From Desulfoglaeba alkanexedens ALDC (GTDB taxonomy: Bacteria > Desulfobacterota > Syntrophobacteria > Syntrophobacterales > DSM-9756), in the NCBI RefSeq assembly GCF_005377625.1, contig NZ_CP040098.1, positions 1,667,501 through 1,731,500 of the forward strand: a stretch of DNA of 64,000 nucleotides, written 5' to 3'. The translations under genes and the position numbers were made by a program. Positions within the stretch are counted from its first letter, which is position 1. The number at the start of each line of letters is the position of its first letter. The notes below the pieces were generated by a model. The model was not told the origin of the DNA. It did no database searches and saw only the letters and a program-made list of their open reading frames with translations. Of this stretch, positions 58,862 to 64,000 are shown one piece after another.

Positions 58862-61800
58862 TGCCGGGCCAGCACACGGAATACGCATTTGAAACCGCCA
58901 TCGAACAACACCTGACTTCGGCAGGCGGCTATGAGAAGGGCGACCGGGAGGCGTTCGACCCTGAGCGCGGCCTCTTCCCTCGGGATGTGATCTCTTTCGT
59001 CCAGGCAACCCAGCCCAAGGAATGGGAGTACCTTTCAAACCTCCAAAAGGAGAAAGCTGAAGAAACTCTGCTGGACTACCTCTGCCGGGCGCTTAATTCC
59101 GGCCATGAGGGGTGTCTCTCTGTCCTGCGGCACGGATTCAAGTGCTTTGGAAAGCTGTTCCGGGTAGCCTATTTCGCCCCGGCGAGCGGGATGAACCCGG
59201 ATACTCAGAAGCTCTATGCGGCCAATCGACTCACGGTGACCCGTCAGCTTCGCTACTCCGCCAAGCATGGCAATACCATCGATGTGACCTTGGCATTGAA
59301 TGGCATCCCCGTCTCCACGCTGGAGCTCAAGAACCCCATGACCGCCCAGACCTGGCGGCATGCGATCACCCAATATAAGAATGACCGCAATCCTTCAGAC
59401 CTGATTTTCCAGTTCAAGAAGCGCACGCTGGTCCATTTTGCGGTGGACACCGACGAGGTCTACATGACCACGCGTCTTTCGGGAAAGGGCACACGCTTTC
59501 TGCCCTTCAACCGGGGCTGCGGAGGCGGCGCAGGCAATCCGGAAAACCCCGGCGGCTACAAAACCGCCTACCTCTGGGAAGAGGTCCTAGAGCGGCACAG
59601 CTTTCTCGACATCCTGGCGCGGTTCATTCATCTCCAGGTCGAGGAGAAGCAGCTCGGCGGCAAGAAGGTGAAACGGGAGGCGATGATTTTCCCGCGCTAT
59701 CAGCAGCTTGATTGTGTGCGGAAGCTCGTGGCCGACGCTCGCGTGCGGGGGGCCGGGACCAATTACCTCGTCCAGCACTCCGCCGGCAGCGGCAAATCCA
59801 ACTCCATCGCCTGGCTCGCCCATCGGCTCGCCAGTCTCTACACCGCAAAGGACGAGAAGGTCTTCGATTCGATCATCGTGGTTACCGACCGGGTAGTCCT
59901 CGACCAGCAGCTCCAGAACACCATCTACCAGTTCGAGCACAAGCAGGGCGTGGTCCAGAAGATCGACATCAACTCGACCCAGTTGGCCGAGGCCCTCGGG
60001 TCTGGTGTGCCGGTCGTGATCACCACGCTCCAGAAATTCCCCTTTGTCACCGAGAAGATGGGCGATTTGCCCATGCGCCGATACGCGGTGATCGTGGACG
60101 AGGCGCACAGCTCACAAGGCGGCGAGACGGCGACCGAACTCAAGGGAGTGCTCGCCGGTGCAGCCATCAAGGAAGAGGCCAGGGCAAAGGCCGAGGAGGA
60201 AGGGCTGCCCGACTACGAAGAGGAAATTCTCAAGACCATGGCCAAGCGCGGCCACCAACCCAACATCAGCTTCTTCGCCTTCACCGCAACACCCAAGTAC
60301 AAGACGCTGGAGGTTTTCGGCACTCCCGGCGCGGATGGCAAGCCGACTCCCTTCCATCTCTACAGCATGCGCCAGGCCATCGATGAGGGCTTCATCCTCG
60401 ACGTGCTCCGGAATTACACGACCTACAAGACGTATTACCGGCTGATCAAGTCCATCGAGGATGACCCGCAGGTGGACAAGCGCAAGGCCGCGAGGGCGCT
60501 GGCGCGATTCATGAGCCTGCACCCGCACAATATCGCGCAGAAGACCGAGGTCATGGTCGAGCATTTCCGGCACTTCACCATGCACAAGATCGGCGGCAAG
60601 GCCAAGGCAATGGTGGTCACTTCCAGCCGATTGCACGCGGTGAAGTACAAGCAGGCATTCGATAAGTACATCGCTCTGAAGGGGTACACGGGAATCAAAA
60701 CGCTGGTTGCCTTCTCCGGCACGGTGATCGATCCGGATGCGCCCGGCGTGGAGTATACGGAAGTCGGTATGAACAAAGGCATCCGCGAGAAGGAACTGCC
60801 CGAACGCTTCGGGACGGAAGAGTACCAGGTTTTGCTCGTGGCGGAGAAATACCAGACCGGATTCGACCAGCCGCTTCTTCACACCATGTATGTGGACAAA
60901 AGGCTCGCAGGAATCCAGGCGGTCCAAACCCTCTCACGGCTTAACCGCACCCATCCCGGCAAGGAGGATACCTTTGTTCTCGACTTCGTCAACGAATCCG
61001 AAGAGATACTGAAGGCCTTCCAACCCTACTACGAGCAAACGATCATCGGCGAAAGGGCGCAGCCGAAGCAGCTTTACGAGCTTCAGGCCAAATTGGACGG
61101 ACACCAGGTCTACTACAAGGCCGAAGTCGAGGAGTTCTGCAAGGTATTCTACAAACCAAGTCAGAAGCAGACGCCCGCCGACCACGCCAGGATGAACGCA
61201 TGCATCGATCCGGCCGTAAATCGTTACAACGGACTTGAGGAGGAGGTCAGAGAGGAGTTCCGGAAGACGCTGGTCGCTTTCAGAAACCTTTATTCTTTTA
61301 TGTCGCAGGTGATTCCCTTCCAGGACTCCGATTTGGAGAAGCTGTACTCATACGTCCGGTTTCTGCTTACCAAACTGCCGAGAGAAACCCTTGGCCCGAT
61401 CTACAACTTTGATGATGACGTGGCGCTCAAGTTTTACCGTTTGCAGAAGATCGGTGAGGGCTCCATCGTCATGGAGGCGGGAGCCCGATACGAGGTATCG
61501 GGGCCGACGTCTGTGGGCACCGGCGTCGCTCGAGGCGATGAGATCGAGCTGTCCAAGCTCATCGACCTTCTCAACGAGCGGTTCGGGACGGAGTTTAAGC
61601 CGGGTGACCAACTATTTTTCGAATCGATACGCGAGGACGCGGTAGCCGACAGCAGTCTCCGTCAGGCCGCGCTCGCCAACACGATGGAGAACTTCGGCTA
61701 CGTCTTCCGAAAAGCCTTGGAGGGGCTTTTTATCGACCGCATGGAACAGAACGAGGAAATCACGGCCAAGTTCATGAATGAGGATCAATTCCGCGATGCT

Positions 61801-61872
61801 GTCAGCCAGCACCTCCTCAAGGAGGTTTACGAAAAAATCCGGGAGGAGGCCGAAGCCGCAAATGACAAATGA
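58861..61872 (+). CDS. hsdR: Type I restriction-modification system, restriction subunit
   Basis: The 1003-residue motor-nuclease has an N-terminal PD-(D/E)xK nuclease (IDVTLALNGIPVSTLELKNP, about residues 140-160). Walker A is HSAGSGKSNSIAWL (about residue 308), the DEAH box is in VIVDEAHSSQGGETAT, and the motor also shows FAFTATPKYKTLEVFG. The later helicase lobe contains VAEKYQTGFDQPLLHTMYVD and VQTLSRLNRTHPGK. It translocates DNA and cuts at a distance from unmethylated sites together with HsdM and HsdS. The start codon overlaps the hsdS stop. The last codons overlap a small broken gene. Confidence 0.95.
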   Translation: MPGQHTEYAFETAIEQHLTSAGGYEKGDREAFDPERGLFPRDVISFVQATQPKEWEYLSNLQKEKAEETLLDYLCRALNSGHEGCLSVLRHGFKCFGKLFRVAYFAPASGMNPDTQKLYAANRLTVTRQLRYSAKHGNTIDVTLALNGIPVSTLELKNPMTAQTWRHAITQYKNDRNPSDLIFQFKKRTLVHFAVDTDEVYMTTRLSGKGTRFLPFNRGCGGGAGNPENPGGYKTAYLWEEVLERHSFLDILARFIHLQVEEKQLGGKKVKREAMIFPRYQQLDCVRKLVADARVRGAGTNYLVQHSAGSGKSNSIAWLAHRLASLYTAKDEKVFDSIIVVTDRVVLDQQLQNTIYQFEHKQGVVQKIDINSTQLAEALGSGVPVVITTLQKFPFVTEKMGDLPMRRYAVIVDEAHSSQGGETATELKGVLAGAAIKEEARAKAEEEGLPDYEEEILKTMAKRGHQPNISFFAFTATPKYKTLEVFGTPGADGKPTPFHLYSMRQAIDEGFILDVLRNYTTYKTYYRLIKSIEDDPQVDKRKAARALARFMSLHPHNIAQKTEVMVEHFRHFTMHKIGGKAKAMVVTSSRLHAVKYKQAFDKYIALKGYTGIKTLVAFSGTVIDPDAPGVEYTEVGMNKGIREKELPERFGTEEYQVLLVAEKYQTGFDQPLLHTMYVDKRLAGIQAVQTLSRLNRTHPGKEDTFVLDFVNESEEILKAFQPYYEQTIIGERAQPKQLYELQAKLDGHQVYYKAEVEEFCKVFYKPSQKQTPADHARMNACIDPAVNRYNGLEEEVREEFRKTLVAFRNLYSFMSQVIPFQDSDLEKLYSYVRFLLTKLPRETLGPIYNFDDDVALKFYRLQKIGEGSIVMEAGARYEVSGPTSVGTGVARGDEIELSKLIDLLNERFGTEFKPGDQLFFESIREDAVADSSLRQAALANTMENFGYVFRKALEGLFIDRMEQNEEITAKFMNEDQFRDAVSQHLLKEVYEKIREEAEAANDK

Positions 61873-62153
61873 AGAGATAGCACGGTATTTCAACGACACC
61901 CGAGCGATCATTCAGGGCAACCCCGGCCTGCGCGATCTCCAAGTTGAGGGCTGGTTTCACACGCGCCAGCACTTCCGGACCAGCACGCAGGTCAGAAGAA
62001 TAGAAATAGCTCTCGGAACTTTGCCGCGTGGTCAAGACAGCCCGTTTGCTCCAAGCCTCAGCGGCCAACGAGTTCAAGAACATCTTGCACACCCTCATCG
62101 ACCGAGATCGGAGTATTCATGAGAGGCAGCGGAGATATGAGCCAACCCGATGA
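61862..62153 (+). pseudogene. Small conserved gene after hsdR, frameshifted
   Basis: ATG 61862 overlaps the hsdR end. The frame reads MTNEEIARYFNDTRAIIQGN and LQVEGWFHTRQHFRTSTQ to about 62015. Continuing in the +1 frame gives LSELCRVVKTARLLQASAAN and EFKNILHTLIDRDRSI, then ERQRRYEPTR, ending at a TGA at 62151-62153. The two halves join naturally into about 97 residues. The family is unknown. It ends inside the start of the Mrr-type gene. It may be a sequencing error or a true loss. Confidence 0.6.
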
Positions 62154-63165
62154 CCAAGCCCGCAAGCGCCCGAAACAGCGCAAGTCGGTTTCATCCTTGT
62201 CGAGCAAGAAGCTCTGGCAAACGACCGGCAAGACACCAGCCGCCACCGTGAGCGCCCAGCTCTACTCGGACATAAAAAAAAGCGGCAACAAGTCGCCCTT
62301 TGTCCTCGTCGCCTCGCAGACCTTTGGACTGCGCGAACTGGGCGCGAAGCCGTCTGCCGTGGAGAAGTCCTCTTCCGGAACGCCATTGGTGGAGCCGAAA
62401 GTAAAGGCCTCCGCCAAGGTTTATTCCTTCGCGGTGGCAGCGGAGAAGGTTTTGGAGCAGTTCAGCAACAAGCGCCCCATGCATTTTCGCGACATCACCA
62501 AGAAAGCTCTTGAACAGGGCTGGCTCGACACCGAGGGCAAGACCCCGGACGCGACCATGGGCGCTCAAATATACACCGCGATCAAGCGGGCCCAGCGGCG
62601 AGGCGAACAGCCGCGTTTCGTCCAGGACGGGCGAGGCGTCTTCGGCCTCAGGAAATGGATGGGACATGGCCTGTCCTACGAGATCGAACAGCACAACCGG
62701 CAAGTGCGACAGGCTCTCCGCAAACACCTCTTGGGATTGAAACCAAAGGAGTTTGAGGAACTCATCGGCCTTCTCCTGGTTGAAATGGGCTTTGAAGACA
62801 TTGAAGTCGTCGGGCGAACCGGCGACGGCGGCGTGGATGTGAGGGCCACGCTTGTTGTCGGCGACGTCATCCGCATCCGCATGGCCGTCCAAGCCAAGAG
62901 GTGGAAGATCGGCAACAACGTTCAGGCCCCGGACGTTCAGCGCGTGCGTGGAAGCCTCGGTACCCACGACCAGGGCCTCATCATCACCACCAGCGACTTC
63001 AGCCCCGGCGCGTGCAGAGAAGCCGAACGCGCCGATGCCGTCCCTGTGGGCCTGATGAACGGCGAACAACTCGTTACGCTTCTTGCGGCCCACGATATCG
63101 GGGTGATGCGCCGATCGCAGAGCATCATCGAGCTGGACGAGGGGCAACACGGGGAGAAGGCATGA
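62119..63165 (+). CDS. Mrr-type restriction endonuclease with HARE-HTH domains
   Basis: The 348-residue protein (ATG 62119, or 62137) ends in an Mrr-like PD-(D/E)xK nuclease: FEELIGLLLVEMGFEDIEVV, GRTGDGGVDVRATL, and AVQAKRWKIGNNVQAPDVQR, with the Asp and Gln-Ala-Lys catalytic pattern. Upstream are two winged-helix HARE-HTH-like units. The second is complete (about residues 100-185, MHFRDITKKALEQGWLD and GRGVFGLRKW). The first seems to lack its opening helices. HARE-HTH domains are predicted to recognise modified DNA, so the target may be methylated or otherwise modified DNA. Its stop overlaps the next gene's ATG. Confidence 0.85.
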   Translation: MRGSGDMSQPDDQARKRPKQRKSVSSLSSKKLWQTTGKTPAATVSAQLYSDIKKSGNKSPFVLVASQTFGLRELGAKPSAVEKSSSGTPLVEPKVKASAKVYSFAVAAEKVLEQFSNKRPMHFRDITKKALEQGWLDTEGKTPDATMGAQIYTAIKRAQRRGEQPRFVQDGRGVFGLRKWMGHGLSYEIEQHNRQVRQALRKHLLGLKPKEFEELIGLLLVEMGFEDIEVVGRTGDGGVDVRATLVVGDVIRIRMAVQAKRWKIGNNVQAPDVQRVRGSLGTHDQGLIITTSDFSPGACREAERADAVPVGLMNGEQLVTLLAAHDIGVMRRSQSIIELDEGQHGEKA

Positions 63166-64000
63166 CCACGCATCTATCGGTACGGTTGGCATGGCATGAC
63201 CGGTCTTGGGATGGTCACGTTTGTGACCTGCCACACCTCAACGCTCACTGCATAGTCCATCAACATATACGTGACTCGCGGAATGATGAAAAGGAGCGCG
63301 AAACTGCCGGCAAACCGCTCGCCGAGTTGGACGGGTGGTTGCCGCCATGCTCCCGCGATCCGGCCGCCTATGCCGCCCGCGGATTTACCATCGTCCATCA
63401 AGACCCGCTTGAGTTTCGCAAACTACCGGCGGTCTCGGAGAGCATCCCTCCGTATTCATCGTGCCCGGCTCCATACCGCTGGATGCGCGAGGAGTTTTTC
63501 CAAGAAGTCTGCGAAGCGGAAGATCTGTCCATTCGAGGGCCGGACAATCCCCGGAGTAACGGCTGGGTTTTTGAGCCGGACCGTCAACGGGAACTTCTCA
63601 AGCGGTTCTGGGGGAAGTTGGAGCCAAAGAATTCCCTGGTCTTCTACTACTGCAATCATGGCAACCCTCTCGACGAGAACGCACCCCGCATTGTTGTCGG
63701 CGTAGGAAGGATCGCCGAGGTGGGGCCACAGTTCTACTTCGGCACAACGTCCAAGTATCAAGATCAGTATCCGGTGTGGTCGCGTCGCACTACCCAAGCC
63801 TACCCTGACCAGGGAGTGCGCATACCGTACCAGGAGTACCTTCGGGACGGCCATCGGGCGGACGACATCATCTGTCGAGTCCCCCGGAACGCGCTTCTTC
63901 CCTTCTCCTACGGCGGGGAGCATGTTTCTGACGATGTTGCGGTTGCCATTATAGAACGCATCATCCAGTGTGTGGAGCGTGTTAAGGTCGAGGGGCACGT
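63162..64000 (+). CDS. Unrecognised defence-block gene, 5' part (partial at window end)
   Basis: ATG 63162 overlaps the Mrr-type stop (ATGA) and the frame stays open for 279 residues to the window end. It starts MTTHLSVRLAWHDRSWDGHV and contains CSRDPAAYAARGFTIVHQDP and FWGKLEPKNSLVFYYCNHGN, then IVVGVGRIAEVGPQ. The amount of Trp, Tyr and His, and the length, suggest a large enzyme whose catalytic domains lie beyond the window. I believe related openings belong to large helicase-like proteins, but I cannot confirm this. Coupling to the Mrr-type gene suggests they act together. Confidence 0.75.
   Translation, partial: MTTHLSVRLAWHDRSWDGHVCDLPHLNAHCIVHQHIRDSRNDEKERETAGKPLAELDGWLPPCSRDPAAYAARGFTIVHQDPLEFRKLPAVSESIPPYSSCPAPYRWMREEFFQEVCEAEDLSIRGPDNPRSNGWVFEPDRQRELLKRFWGKLEPKNSLVFYYCNHGNPLDENAPRIVVGVGRIAEVGPQFYFGTTSKYQDQYPVWSRRTTQAYPDQGVRIPYQEYLRDGHRADDIICRVPRNALLPFSYGGEHVSDDVAVAIIERIIQCVERVKVEGH

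Overview
The window is about 64 kb of high-GC DNA from a Gram-negative anaerobe. It most resembles a Syntrophobacter-like deltaproteobacterium (Desulfobacterota). That is inferred from a four-subunit pyruvate:ferredoxin oxidoreductase, a mitochondria/spirochaete-type (spd) EF-G, a stand-alone IMP cyclohydrolase, a CIRCE-controlled groESL, and a GldA/GldF/GldG-DUF4340 cassette. No rRNA is present, so the assignment rests on gene content only.

Positions 1-33.2 kb look like stable core chromosome. The + strand opens with a purine/t6A/lipid-linked-sugar run: IMP cyclohydrolase end, purD, purE, tsaC-like, a MurG-like glycosyltransferase fused to HEAT repeats, and a MraY-like transferase. It meets a convergent UDP-sugar dehydrogenase. 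Next come cobalamin adenosyltransferase, CIRCE-groES-groEL, rpoZ, dnaJ, and the ABC-2/GldG/DUF4340 cassette. A minus-strand block holds queF, rmuC, two unknown genes (one a P-loop ATPase), spd EF-G, and an M74 murein endopeptidase with LysM repeats. Then follow tadA, two serine tRNAs, dnaX-ybaB-recR, the porCDAB operon, and tRNA-Asn. Several small palindromic repeat families sit in the intergenic gaps of this half.

Positions 33.3-64 kb, after tRNA-Asn, are accessory. They begin with a DUF2924/serine-recombinase module whose recombinase is cut by an IS1634-like element. The other side of that IS is a truncated ISKra4-like transposase paired with a DUF4338 (DruA-like) gene. An efflux operon of visibly lower GC follows: TolC, membrane-fusion protein, patatin, small membrane protein, RND pump. 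After it come a frameshifted unknown gene, a chimeric ORF joining a cellular-gene fragment to a phage tail protein, and two more tail genes. A damaged amidoligase / class II amidotransferase / gamma-glutamylcyclotransferase operon is next. The window ends in a defence block: XRE regulator, HsdM, RhuM, HsdS, HsdR, a broken small gene, a HARE-HTH/Mrr-type nuclease, and the start of an unrecognised gene.

The best candidates for incompletely described biology are the MurG-HEAT + MraY-like pair, the amidoligase operon, the efflux operon with an embedded patatin, the RhuM-containing type I locus with its HARE-Mrr partner and unknown downstream gene, and the DUF4338-ISKra4 element. Five reading frames in the accessory half are broken, all by shifts of the +1 class, and none are broken in the core half. 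They are either real decay or sequence error, and this should be settled first.
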